In this document: positions 34,754-42,628 of the stretch, in pieces
How the letters are laid out: each line of letters begins with the position of its first letter
Numbering within the stretch: the stretch's first letter is position 1
DNA from: an uncultured bacterium
GTDB lineage: Bacteria > Myxococcota_A > Polyangia > Polyangiales > Houyiibacteriaceae
DNA: 46,810 bases
Direction: 5' to 3'
Assembly (NCBI GenBank): GCA_938024995.1
Contig: CALJDU010000099.1
Location: forward strand, 1 to 46,810
Translations under genes and position numbers: made by a program
The notes under the pieces: model-generated
What the model was told of the DNA's origin: nothing
What the model saw: the letters and a program-made list of their open reading frames with translations, nothing else
Database searches by the model: none

Positions 34754-35734
34754 ATGCCCGCGATGTCTCGCTACCCTTTCCCTTCGCAGCCCGCCGGTTG
34801 GTTCGGGCTCGCGCTTTCCGATGAGCTCCCCGCGGGCGAGGTCATCACCCGCGAAGCCTTCGGCCAAGAGATCGTTCTCTTTCGCGACGAAGCTGGAAAC
34901 GCGCGCGCGCTCGATCCCTTTTGCCCGCACCTCGGCGCGCACCTCGGGCACGGCGGCACGGTCGTTGGCGACTCCATCAAGTGCCCCTTCCACGGCTTCC
35001 AGTTCAACGGCCAAGGCAAGTGCGTCGCGATCGGGACGAGCGGCAAGATCCCGCCCCGCGCGGAGCTGCGCAGCTGGGAGGTCCGCGAGGTCGACGGCAT
35101 CGTGATCGTTTGGCATCACCCGACCGGCGAGCCGCCCAGCTTCGAGATCCCCAGCTACCACCAAGAAGGCTGGACCGACTTGATGTGGCACACCTGGGGA
35201 CGCCTCAAGGCGCACCCGCAAGAGACCAGCGAGAACAGCGTCGACCTCGCGCACTTCAAGCACGTGCACGGCTACGAGGACGTCGCGATCGTGAAACCGA
35301 TCGAGATCGACGACGCCACGCTGCGCATTAGCTACTCGATGAAGCGTGACCTCTCCTCGCTCGGGATGGTCGGTCAGTTCGTGGAGTCGGTCTTCAACGT
35401 GCGCGTGCACGGCCTGGGCTACTCGGTGGTCGAGGTCGACGTCGCCACGTTCAACACGGAGACGCGGACCTACGTCATCTGCACGCCGCTCAATGACGAC
35501 GAGGTCATCCTCCGCGGCGGCGCGACCATGAAGAAGATGGCGAACGAACAGATGACCGAGCAGATCAGCAAGCTGGTCTTCGATGGTTTTGTAGCCGACG
35601 TCGAGCAAGACTTCGCGATCTGGGAGAACAAGGCCTACCTCACGCGACCGGTGCTGAGCGAAGGCGACGGACCGATCGGTGCGTACCGCAAGTACTGCCG
35701 GCAGTTCTATCCCCAGCAGGACGCCGCCGAGTGA
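34754..35734 (+). CDS. Rieske non-haem iron oxygenase, second paralogue
   Basis: A 326-residue protein; starts at ATG 34754 or 34763, or TTG 34715, are possible. The Rieske ligands are C57-x-H59 and C77-x2-H80 (CPHLGAHL, CPFHGFQFNG). The iron site is SENSVDLAHFKHVHG (D164, H167, H172). The C-terminal WENKAYLTRPVLSEGDGP followed by RKYCRQFY parallels WENKVFRERPVL and DGP of the oxygenase at 24086, so the two are paralogues. The family acts on sterols and other ring compounds with an external reductase, which is not encoded here. The next gene (DoxX) overlaps it by GTGA. Confidence 0.88.
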   Translation: MPAMSRYPFPSQPAGWFGLALSDELPAGEVITREAFGQEIVLFRDEAGNARALDPFCPHLGAHLGHGGTVVGDSIKCPFHGFQFNGQGKCVAIGTSGKIPPRAELRSWEVREVDGIVIVWHHPTGEPPSFEIPSYHQEGWTDLMWHTWGRLKAHPQETSENSVDLAHFKHVHGYEDVAIVKPIEIDDATLRISYSMKRDLSSLGMVGQFVESVFNVRVHGLGYSVVEVDVATFNTETRTYVICTPLNDDEVILRGGATMKKMANEQMTEQISKLVFDGFVADVEQDFAIWENKAYLTRPVLSEGDGPIGAYRKYCRQFYPQQDAAE

Positions 35735-36150
35735 CCACGCTCAGCAAAGAACGCGAAGCGGCGCTCCTCGACCTTGGTCTACTCGTGCTCCGGGTCGGCT
35801 CGGGCGCGCTGATGCTCACGCATGGCATCAAGAAGCTGTCAGGTTGGGCCGAGATGTCTTCGCGGTTTCCCGATCCGCTCGGCGTTGGCTCCGCGCCGAG
35901 CCTGGCCATGGCGATCTTCGCGGAAGTGTTCTGCGCCATCGCGATCATGATCGGCATCAAAACGCGCGCGGTCGTCGTGCCCTTGATCATCACGATGTTG
36001 GTGGCGGCGCTCTTGGTGCACGGACACGATCCCTTTCGAAAGAAAGAGCTCGCGCTGGTCTACCTGGTGCCGTTCATCGCGCTCGCGTTCACCGGTGCCG
36101 GGCGACTCTCGCTGGACGGTTGGCTCGACGCGCGCTCACGCAAAGCCTGA
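35731..36150 (+). CDS. DoxX-family membrane protein
   Basis: A 139-residue protein from a GTG start overlapping the Rieske stop (GTGA). Four transmembrane helices carry the DoxX signature: GLLVLRVGSGALMLTHGIKKL, ...LAMAIFAEVFCAIAIMIGIKTR, a third helix VVVPLIITMLVAALLVHG and a last helix after KKELALVYLVPFIALAF. DoxX proteins are linked to quinone or thiol redox in membranes. Its coupling to the oxygenase suggests a common electron route, which is inference. Confidence 0.88.
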   Translation: MTTLSKEREAALLDLGLLVLRVGSGALMLTHGIKKLSGWAEMSSRFPDPLGVGSAPSLAMAIFAEVFCAIAIMIGIKTRAVVVPLIITMLVAALLVHGHDPFRKKELALVYLVPFIALAFTGAGRLSLDGWLDARSRKA

Positions 36151-36152
36151 TC

Positions 36153-36926
36153 ATGGGGCGGCTCCACCTCTTCGAGTTCGAGGACCAGCCGTGGTTCCCG
36201 AAGGCCATCCGCGCGGGGATGACCGACTACCTGCACTTCGTCGGAACCGTGACGGGCAAGCCCTACGAGCGTCATATCGATCGGCTCGCCGAGGCGCTTC
36301 GACGGACCGGCGACGACCGCCTGCTTGATCTCGGCACCGGCGGCGGAGGTCCGACCCCGCTCTTCCTCACGATGCTCGAGAAGCGTCACGCGCTCACGGT
36401 GGCCGCGACGCTCACCGATCTGCACCCAGATCTCGCGCGCCTCAGGTGGTTGGCGTCGCAGCACGAGCGCGTCGACATCGAAGAGACGCCGGTCTCCGCG
36501 GAGAAGGTCGGGCGCCCTGGCTTCCGCGTGATGAACAACGCCTTCCACCACCTCGACGAGGATACCGCGCGCGCGGTCCTGCGAGACGCTTACGAGAGCC
36601 GCGAGGGCATCGCGATTTTCGAAGGCGTGGGACGGCACGCCGCGATGATGATCCCGATGCCGTTCTTTCTGCCGCTGCTCGTCGTCTTGGCGACGCTCTT
36701 CATCCGTCCCGTTCGTCCGCTCTCGTGGCTCTTCACCTTCATCATCCCGCTCATCCCGCTCTTCACGCTGTGGGACGGCTTCGTCTCGTGTCTGCGGGTG
36801 TACTCGCCGGAGGAACTACGCGCGCTGACCGAGGGGATGAACGAGGGGTATCGCTGGGAAGTTGGACACGACCCGGTGCCTGGCGGGAGCAAAGCGACGT
36901 ACTTGATCGGGACACCGATCGCGTAG
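36153..36926 (+). CDS. Methyltransferase-like protein with membrane hairpin
   Basis: A 257-residue protein from the ATG at 36153, two bases after the DoxX stop; the frame is open upstream but overlaps DoxX. A SAM-binding motif I LLDLGTGGGGPTP (~58-70) and a motif II-like ATLTDLHPDLARL are present, with NNAFHHLDEDTARAVL as the motif IV region. At ~170-215 there are two hydrophobic helices (FFLPLLVVLATLFI, LFTFIIPLIPLFTLW), which is unusual for a class I methyltransferase and suggests membrane attachment. It is the last gene of the PARG-Rieske-DoxX set. Confidence 0.78.
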   Translation: MGRLHLFEFEDQPWFPKAIRAGMTDYLHFVGTVTGKPYERHIDRLAEALRRTGDDRLLDLGTGGGGPTPLFLTMLEKRHALTVAATLTDLHPDLARLRWLASQHERVDIEETPVSAEKVGRPGFRVMNNAFHHLDEDTARAVLRDAYESREGIAIFEGVGRHAAMMIPMPFFLPLLVVLATLFIRPVRPLSWLFTFIIPLIPLFTLWDGFVSCLRVYSPEELRALTEGMNEGYRWEVGHDPVPGGSKATYLIGTPIA

Positions 36927-36932
36927 AGCAAG

Positions 36933-36963
36933 GAGCCGCGCGCGACGTGATCACGCGCGGCTC
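36933..36963. terminator. Bidirectional hairpin terminator candidate
   Basis: A perfect 10-bp inverted repeat GAGCCGCGCG/CGCGCGGCTC (36933-36942 and 36954-36963) with an 11-base loop lies between the convergent methyltransferase and Cys-rich lipoprotein genes. It could stop transcription from both sides. There is no clear T-run after the stem. Confidence 0.7.
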
Positions 36964-36982
36964 GAGTTCGTCCCCGACGTGC

Positions 36983-37711
36983 TTATTCGATCGGCTCGCA
37001 GTACGCGATGTCCGGCACCATCGGGTCCTCCACGCAGCGCGTTCCTTCGGGACAGGTCACCGGCTCTGCGCCCTCCTCCGGGTAACCGCAGAAGATGCGC
37101 TCTTCGATCGGCTCGCAGTACGCGATGTCCGGGATCTCCGGGTCCTCCACGCAGCGCGTTCCGTCGGGACATCCAACCGGCTCTTCGCCCTCGGCTACGT
37201 AGCCGCCGCACGAGATCCGCTCTTCTTCAGCCGGTTCACAGAACGCGATGTCCGGCAGCTCAGGATCCTCGACGCAGCGCATGCCGTCGGGACAGGTCAG
37301 CGGCTCCTCGCCTTCTGCCACGTACCCACCACATGGGACCCGGTCCTCTTCGCTCGCCTCGCAGTACGCGATATCCGGGAGCTCCGGGTCTTCCACGCAA
37401 CGCGTCCCCTCCGGACAGACCACCGGCTCTTCGCCCTCGGGCAAGTAGCCGCAGAAGATCCGCTCCTCGTCCGCACAGTCCAGATCGGGACGATCGCACC
37501 AGTCATCGCAGACACCGTCGTCGTAGAGCGCGTGGGCTTCGCAGAGATCGCAGTCAGGTTCCGCCCCGACCTCGGCGCAGCGGTCCTCGCGCAACGCGGG
37601 ATCACTCGACGCCGCCTCGAGCTCTTCACGTAATCCCGACTCCGCTTCGGGCGCGGCGCATCCAAGCGCGGCGATCGCCGCCGTAAAAGCAAACCAAGTG
37701 ATCTTCTTCAT
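36983..37711 (-). CDS. Secreted Cys-rich lipoprotein with four tandem repeats
   Basis: A 242-residue protein from the ATG at 37711 (GGAG ten bases upstream), with signal peptide and lipobox at IAALGC. After a Cys-rich spacer (CDLCEAHALYDDGVCDDWC), four near-identical units of about 38 residues follow. Each has the form CGGYxxEGEEP-xxCPxGxRCVEDPExPDIAYCEP with four Cys, probably paired as disulfides. Unit sequences differ at few positions, indicating recent duplication. No enzyme motif is present; it may be a structural or binding surface protein. A second in-frame ATG ten codons upstream was not chosen because MKKITWFAF is a typical signal start. Confidence 0.82.
   Translation of the reverse strand: MKKITWFAFTAAIAALGCAAPEAESGLREELEAASSDPALREDRCAEVGAEPDCDLCEAHALYDDGVCDDWCDRPDLDCADEERIFCGYLPEGEEPVVCPEGTRCVEDPELPDIAYCEASEEDRVPCGGYVAEGEEPLTCPDGMRCVEDPELPDIAFCEPAEEERISCGGYVAEGEEPVGCPDGTRCVEDPEIPDIAYCEPIEERIFCGYPEEGAEPVTCPEGTRCVEDPMVPDIAYCEPIE
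36986..37470 (-). repeat. Four ~115-bp tandem repeats inside the Cys-rich lipoprotein gene
   Basis: Coding repeats with the shared DNA core around GACGCAGCG and the TCCGGGAGCTC/CTCCGGGTC words occur four times in this span. Their period matches a ~38-codon unit, and identity between units is high at DNA level, so copy number may be variable. Confidence 0.8.
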
Positions 37712-37832
37712 TCTTTTCTCCATTTCGCTTCCGATCGTCATTTTCGACCTCCGTTCTCATCACCTCGCGCAGGGCGCACGAGGCCATTGCGACGCTCCGC
37801 GGCGTCGGCCAAATCTCAAACTGGTGCGACCG

Positions 37833-38504
37833 CTAGTTGACGAACGCGCTAACGAGCACCTCTCCGGTGACGGCGCCTGCGAACGCGATTCGCGCTGTCA
37901 CGAACGTCCTCGAGGCTGCGCTCGAGGTGAGAATCATGGTGTCGACATCCGTCAGCGCCGGCGGCACCGCGGCGACGAGATCACCGAAGGTCTCGAGGAC
38001 CGTCAGCGAGACCTCTCCGTCGCAGGTCGAGCGGATCGAAACCTCGGCTCGGCCTTCGTTCAGCTCGACGATCTCGGGAAGCTCGAGACAGGCAGGGAGT
38101 GTCGAAGGCGTCGCGCGAAGCCCGCCGTCCACAAAGTCGATCGGCATTGAAAAGCCGTCTGCTTCGGTCCAGGCGGCTAACCGGATCCGCTCAGGAGGTT
38201 CGAGGCTCGTGATCGTCGCGACGAAGGCGCCCGACTCGTCCGCGGTCGCATCATCTCGTTCGGTCGGGTGCGTCAACATCCAGACGAAGACGTCGGACTC
38301 GCGATCCACGGCGCCCGCTTCGCCAACAAACTGATACGTCGGCGGCTCACCCGGCATCGGGATCGCCGCGAGCGGCGTTACGCGCTCGCGATCTACGACG
38401 GGCGGGTTCCCGGAATCGGTCGGAACGCAGGCGAGCACGGTGAGCGCACCGAGCAGCGCGACGAAGAACGACGCGACTCCTTGTGCCTGAACGAAGGACG
38501 TCAC
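37833..38504 (-). CDS. Lipoprotein coupled to a TIGR02147 regulator
   Basis: A 223-residue protein from the GTG at 38504, which overlaps the stop of the upstream regulator (GTGA) and has GGAGGT six bases ahead. The frame is open further upstream, but that part is antisense-like. The lipobox is LGALTVLACV. The remaining part is a beta-rich extracytoplasmic domain (FVWMLTHPTERDD, IRLAAWTEADGFSMPID, EVSIRSTCDGEVSL) with no recognised family. A weak 5-bp hairpin at 37791-37806 lies after its stop. Confidence 0.7.
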   Translation of the reverse strand: MTSFVQAQGVASFFVALLGALTVLACVPTDSGNPPVVDRERVTPLAAIPMPGEPPTYQFVGEAGAVDRESDVFVWMLTHPTERDDATADESGAFVATITSLEPPERIRLAAWTEADGFSMPIDFVDGGLRATPSTLPACLELPEIVELNEGRAEVSIRSTCDGEVSLTVLETFGDLVAAVPPALTDVDTMILTSSAASRTFVTARIAFAGAVTGEVLVSAFVN

Positions 38505-39385
38505 TGGCCCACCTCCGCGCGCGTGAGCGGGAAGACCTGGAGCCCCACGTGCACCACGTGCGCACCATCGTCCTCGAGGCTCGCCATCGCGATCAGCTCT
38601 TGGCGCATGCGCGTGAGTCGCTCCACGACGCGCGCGTATCCTCCTTCGCTGAGGCAAAACGTCACCGCGCTGACGTGACGCTCCGCGGAGGTCAGCTCGT
38701 CGATCGACGCCGCCGCTTTCCGGAGCATCTCTTGGTGATAGCGCGCGAGGTGCACGCCGCGCGTCTCGTCTGGCGCGGCGACCACCCAATCGGAAGGTGA
38801 GACGCTTCCGTCATCGTGCCGAACAAGGAGCTTCAGCGTGAAGAGGACCGAGAGCGCTTCTTCTGCTTGCGCGACGCTGATCGCGGGAACCATGCGCTCG
38901 GCGATCCACGCGGCGTTGCCCTCAAACCCTGTGAGCATCGCCATCTCGCGGATCGCGGGGATGTACCAGTGCGCGTAGTAAGCCGCGTAGTTCGCGTCGA
39001 GCTTGTGCGCGTGCCGGTAGGCGCGGTGGCCGGTGAGCGACGTGTAGGCCTCGATGCGTTCGGCGTTCGTGCGCGCTTGGTTGAAGCTGACGAGATCGCG
39101 AAAGTACGCGGCCTCTTCTTCGTCAAAGCGCAGCGCGGTCGCGTAGCGCGCAGCCGACGTCGGGGAGAGCGAGCGCTCTCCGTCGATCACGAGCTTGAGA
39201 TGGTTCGGGGACTTGAGCCCCGCGCGACGCGAAAACGCGCGATAGGAGAAGCCACGACCCTCCGCTTTCTTCGCCACATACACGTCCGCGAGGAACGCTC
39301 GGAAGTCGAGGTAGTTGAAGACGCTGATGCTCTCGGCCACGAATTCAAGATGGCCAGGAGCAGACGAGAACGCTAGTGATTCCAA
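38501..39385 (-). CDS. TIGR02147/DUF4423-type regulator
   Basis: A 294-residue protein. The N-terminal FNYLDFRAFLADVYVAKK, FSYRAFSRRAGLKSPNHLKLVIDGERSLS helix-turn-helix-like part and the following FDEEEAAYFRDLVSFNQA match the TIGR02147 family, putative transcriptional regulators in Fibrobacteres and Myxococcota. The first codon here is TTG; a GTG at 39340 (VAESISVFNYL) is an equally possible start. The gene is coupled to a lipoprotein gene, a recurring arrangement in this family by my recollection. It is divergent from the glutathione transferase. Confidence 0.85.
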   Translation of the reverse strand: MESLAFSSAPGHLEFVAESISVFNYLDFRAFLADVYVAKKAEGRGFSYRAFSRRAGLKSPNHLKLVIDGERSLSPTSAARYATALRFDEEEAAYFRDLVSFNQARTNAERIEAYTSLTGHRAYRHAHKLDANYAAYYAHWYIPAIREMAMLTGFEGNAAWIAERMVPAISVAQAEEALSVLFTLKLLVRHDDGSVSPSDWVVAAPDETRGVHLARYHQEMLRKAAASIDELTSAERHVSAVTFCLSEGGYARVVERLTRMRQELIAMASLEDDGAHVVHVGLQVFPLTRAEVGQ

Positions 39386-39465
39386 ATAGAAAGCGTATCC
39401 ATCGCTGGATACAAGCGCGCTCTCAAAGAGTTGACACTGAACAGGAAACCAGCCACAAAATCGCC

Positions 39466-40089
39466 ATGACGCTCCAGTTTTTCTACGCGCCGCGCACGCG
39501 CGCCTTCACCACCCTCTGGCTCCTCGAAGAGCTCGGCGTTGAGTACGCGCTCGAGAGCTTCGACATCAACAGCGGGCGTCACAAGCAGGCCGACTTCCTC
39601 GCGCTCAATCCCATGGGGAAGATCCCCGTCGTCGTGCACGACGGAACCTCCGTCGCCGAAACGGGCGCGATCGCGATCTACTTGAGCGACCTTTTCAAGA
39701 CCAACGCCCTCTCGCCTTCCCCGAGCGACCCCAAGCGCGCGGACTACTTGCGCTGGCTCTTTTTCGCGAGCGGCGTTCTCGAGCCCGCTTACGGCGAGAA
39801 GTTCTTCAAGTGGGAGAACATCCCGAGCAGCTCCGTGGCGTGGGGCTCGTTCGACCAGATGCTCGATACGTTGACCGAGGGCATCGGCGATGGTCCTTGG
39901 CTCCTCGGCGACACCTTCAGCGCGGCGGACGTCGTGGTCGGCAACGGGATGCGCTTTGGGCAGATGTTCGGCGTGATGCCGAAGGAGGGTCCGCTTGGTG
40001 CGTACGCGGAGCGACTCACTTCCCGCGACGGCTTCAAGCGCGCGCAGGCGATCGAGGACCGCGAAAGCGAGCGCTTCCCTCGCGAGTAG
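39466..40089 (+). CDS. Glutathione S-transferase family protein
   Basis: A 207-residue protein starting MTLQFFYAPRTRAF. The thioredoxin-like N-terminal domain has the cis-Pro segment LNPMGKIPVVVHDG and the glutathione-binding SVAETGAIAIYL. The alpha-helical C-terminal domain includes GDTFSAADVVVGNGM, the GST N-capping/hydrophobic-staple motif. Conjugation or peroxidase activity toward small electrophiles is likely, but the substrate is unknown. Its stop lies six bases from that of the convergent membrane gene. Confidence 0.92.
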   Translation: MTLQFFYAPRTRAFTTLWLLEELGVEYALESFDINSGRHKQADFLALNPMGKIPVVVHDGTSVAETGAIAIYLSDLFKTNALSPSPSDPKRADYLRWLFFASGVLEPAYGEKFFKWENIPSSSVAWGSFDQMLDTLTEGIGDGPWLLGDTFSAADVVVGNGMRFGQMFGVMPKEGPLGAYAERLTSRDGFKRAQAIEDRESERFPRE

Positions 40090-40094
40090 ATCCG

Positions 40095-40892
40095 CTAACG
40101 CGAACCGCTGTCTTGGAGCAGCCGGGCGTGAAGCGCTTTCGTTCCGTTCCGCGCGAGCACTCGTACGACGAGCGTTCCGACCACGAACGTGCCGGTCATG
40201 AGCAAGAGCGCGGCGAAGAACGCGAGGACGATCTCGGCGCGACCGGGAGCGTCGACTTCGGAGAGCACCCAGGCCACGCCAAGCGGAACCGCGAGCGCCG
40301 AGAAGAACATCGTCCCGACCATCGCGAGGACCCCAAGAACACCGATCCCGCCTTGGGTGTCGTGGTCCACGCGCACCTCCACAGGCTCGCCGATCGCCTC
40401 AGAGACCCAGGTCGCGAGCGCCATCGCGGCCGGCCGACGGTTGCTCTGCCGAAGGAACACCGCGCGGTCCCTGAGCACGAGGTAGACGCGATACACTGGG
40501 CTCTTCGTCGGCTCGACCAGGCAGACGCGCACTACGTCGGAGCGCGGGACCTTCGCTCCATCGACGAAGAGCTGCTTGGCGTCCTCTCGATAGCCGCCCG
40601 CCTCGTGGCGAACGCGCAACGATTGGCGAAGCGTAGCGACCGTCTCGCCACCCATCCGCTCGCTGCACACACGCAAGCCGTACGACCACGCGGCGATGAC
40701 CGTCAGGCCGAGCAAGAGCGAACCGAGCTGGAGAAACGGAGGGATGAGCGCGAGCCCTCCGAGGAGCCCCAGGACGAGCGCGATCCGCGGGAGCCGCGCC
40801 GACGTGATCACGAGCGCGCGCTCGTCTTGGCTCACGCGAAAGGAGAGCCACGGAGCGAACGACGAGAGTAGGTCTTCGGGCGACCCGTCCAT
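40095..40892 (-). CDS. Polytopic membrane protein of unknown function
   Basis: A 265-residue protein starting MDGSPEDLLSSFAPWLSF. Two N-terminal helices (IALVLGLLGGLALIPPFLQL, SLLLGLTVIAAWSYGL) and two C-terminal helices (VLGVLAMVGTMFFSALAVPL, VLAFFAALLLMTGTFVVGTL) flank a soluble middle part with KQLFVDGAKVPRSDVVRVCL, a pattern like PH-type or DUF membrane proteins. It follows the FG-GAP-like lipoprotein gene with no intervening base. No family was identified. Confidence 0.68.
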   Translation of the reverse strand: MDGSPEDLLSSFAPWLSFRVSQDERALVITSARLPRIALVLGLLGGLALIPPFLQLGSLLLGLTVIAAWSYGLRVCSERMGGETVATLRQSLRVRHEAGGYREDAKQLFVDGAKVPRSDVVRVCLVEPTKSPVYRVYLVLRDRAVFLRQSNRRPAAMALATWVSEAIGEPVEVRVDHDTQGGIGVLGVLAMVGTMFFSALAVPLGVAWVLSEVDAPGRAEIVLAFFAALLLMTGTFVVGTLVVRVLARNGTKALHARLLQDSGSR

Positions 40893-42626
40893 CTACGGGA
40901 GGTTGAAGATGAAGACCTGCGAGACCTCGTCCGAGGACGCGATCAGTCGACGTCCGCTCGCGGCGATTGTTCCGCCGAGCTGCCCCACGCCCGCCGCGCG
41001 GTAGCCGTACTGAGGGAAGTACCCAGCGCCCGCAGCGTCCGTGAACTCGAGCACGTCACTTGAAGTGACGCGGCCGACGAAGATGCGCCCGCCCGCGGTC
41101 GCCATCGCGTTATGCGCGACCACGATCTGGGCACGGAGCGTCCCTTCAGAGTAGATGTAGAGACGACCGGCCAAGGGGTCCGACACAACGAGCCGGTCGC
41201 CGGCCCACGCGACGGTGGTCCCGAACGGCTCGGACGCGGCAGGCGGCATGACGGTGTACGTCAGGGCGTAGTCGCCGTCGGAGATGTTCCAGTAGACGTC
41301 GACGAGCCCCTCGCGGCCAACCGCGAGCGCGAGGCCGGGTCCAGCGCTCCGCAAGGCGAGTGACCGACCGACCGACCGGCCTGCATCGCGAGGTACCCGC
41401 CGCGCAGGCGACCAGCCGTCGAGTACTCCGGCCCCTGCGACGAGCGCTTGAAGCCCATCTCCGCCCTGGATGGCACCATGTCCTTCAATCGCTTCGAGCT
41501 CGGTTTTCGGATCCGAGACCGAGAGCCCGGAGCTCGCCACGATGGTGTGACCGCCGTCCGAGCCGGTGTGTTGGTAACTGTACATCGAACCGCGTCCGCT
41601 CACGAGAAGGTGCGTCGGGTTGAACGCCAGCGACGCGCCAAAGGCGCTGATCCCAGGCGGCGGCAAGAGCGTGATTGGCGCATCGTCGCGAAGCAAGAAG
41701 ACGAGTCCGCGTTCACCCTCCCCAGGCGCGCCGACCGCGACTCGCTCTCGACCATCGGACGGATCATGGAAGACCGCGATCGCGCTCTCGTGGAACGCTT
41801 GCGTCCGGGGCGCGGCGAGCGGATAGCAGACGCCCTCTTCGCAAACACCCGTTCCGCCCAAGCACATCACCGCCTCGTTGGGTCCAGAAGGCACGCAGGA
41901 GCCGCCGCGTTCGCAACCGCGCGAACACTCGAACCCGCTGAGCGGACACGCGACGCACGGGTCGCCTGCATCTGTCGGCATCGCGTCCATCGGCATCGTG
42001 TCCATCGGCGGCGTCGTGTCCATCGGCGGCGTTGTGTCGGGAACGGAGGCGTCAGCTGGAGATGTGTCTACCGCGTTCGTATCCGCTTCGCCGGAGTCCA
42101 CTCCGGTGTCCGGCACCGAGGGGTCGATCACCACCAAGCTCTCGACCGGGATCACCGGATCGACACACTCGCCTCCCGCGCCGCAAACGAAGTCAGGGTC
42201 GTCGCAGGGCGGCGCGTCCGCGCAGTCGACGTAAAGGACAACGGGGACGCGAACGTTCTTGTTCTCGCGAAACCCGCTCACCACTCGCGTCTGAATCGTG
42301 CGTCCATCGGTGAGCGCCGCGGTGAGCTCGAACTGGAACAACCGACGCGCGTCTTCGTCACGGGGGACGATGACAAACTGAAGCGGAACGTCGTCGACGA
42401 TCACCCCCGCGCTGGTCAACTCGAAGGTAGCCGGCGGGACGCGTCCAGACAGCTCAAACGAGAGACGCTCAATCTGACCCGCTACCCGGCCGGGGTCGGT
42501 CGAGATAAAGACGGTCGCCTGCGTCGCTGCGGCAGGATCGCAAGCGGACGTCAACGCGCACAAAAACAGGAGCCCCAAGAACCGTTGCACGCGATTGTTG
42601 TTACACGGGCGCCCGCGGACCGCCAT
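40893..42626 (-). CDS. FG-GAP/integrin-repeat-like lipoprotein
   Basis: A 577-residue protein from the ATG at 42626, two bases after the upstream stop; a GTG at 42590 would give a shorter signal peptide. The signal ends at FLCALTSAC. An N-terminal beta domain (~35-160) is followed by a Cys-pair region (CADAPPCDDPDFVCGAGGEC), then an Asp/Thr/Pro-rich linker of DTTPPMDTT-type repeats, a Cys-rich cassette, and a C-terminal beta-propeller-like part with FG-GAP-type strands (RVAVGAPGEGERGLVFLL, FGTTVAWAGDRLVVSDPL). This resembles secreted Myxococcota proteins of unknown role. Confidence 0.72.
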   Translation of the reverse strand: MAVRGRPCNNNRVQRFLGLLFLCALTSACDPAAATQATVFISTDPGRVAGQIERLSFELSGRVPPATFELTSAGVIVDDVPLQFVIVPRDEDARRLFQFELTAALTDGRTIQTRVVSGFRENKNVRVPVVLYVDCADAPPCDDPDFVCGAGGECVDPVIPVESLVVIDPSVPDTGVDSGEADTNAVDTSPADASVPDTTPPMDTTPPMDTMPMDAMPTDAGDPCVACPLSGFECSRGCERGGSCVPSGPNEAVMCLGGTGVCEEGVCYPLAAPRTQAFHESAIAVFHDPSDGRERVAVGAPGEGERGLVFLLRDDAPITLLPPPGISAFGASLAFNPTHLLVSGRGSMYSYQHTGSDGGHTIVASSGLSVSDPKTELEAIEGHGAIQGGDGLQALVAGAGVLDGWSPARRVPRDAGRSVGRSLALRSAGPGLALAVGREGLVDVYWNISDGDYALTYTVMPPAASEPFGTTVAWAGDRLVVSDPLAGRLYIYSEGTLRAQIVVAHNAMATAGGRIFVGRVTSSDVLEFTDAAGAGYFPQYGYRAAGVGQLGGTIAASGRRLIASSDEVSQVFIFNLP

Positions 42627-42628
42627 TT

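Noticed and set aside
36446..37633. 395-residue plus-strand frame spanning the methyltransferase end and the Cys-rich gene
   Set aside because: It crosses a strong terminator hairpin and is a shadow of the repetitive minus-strand gene; its repeats mirror those of the real gene.
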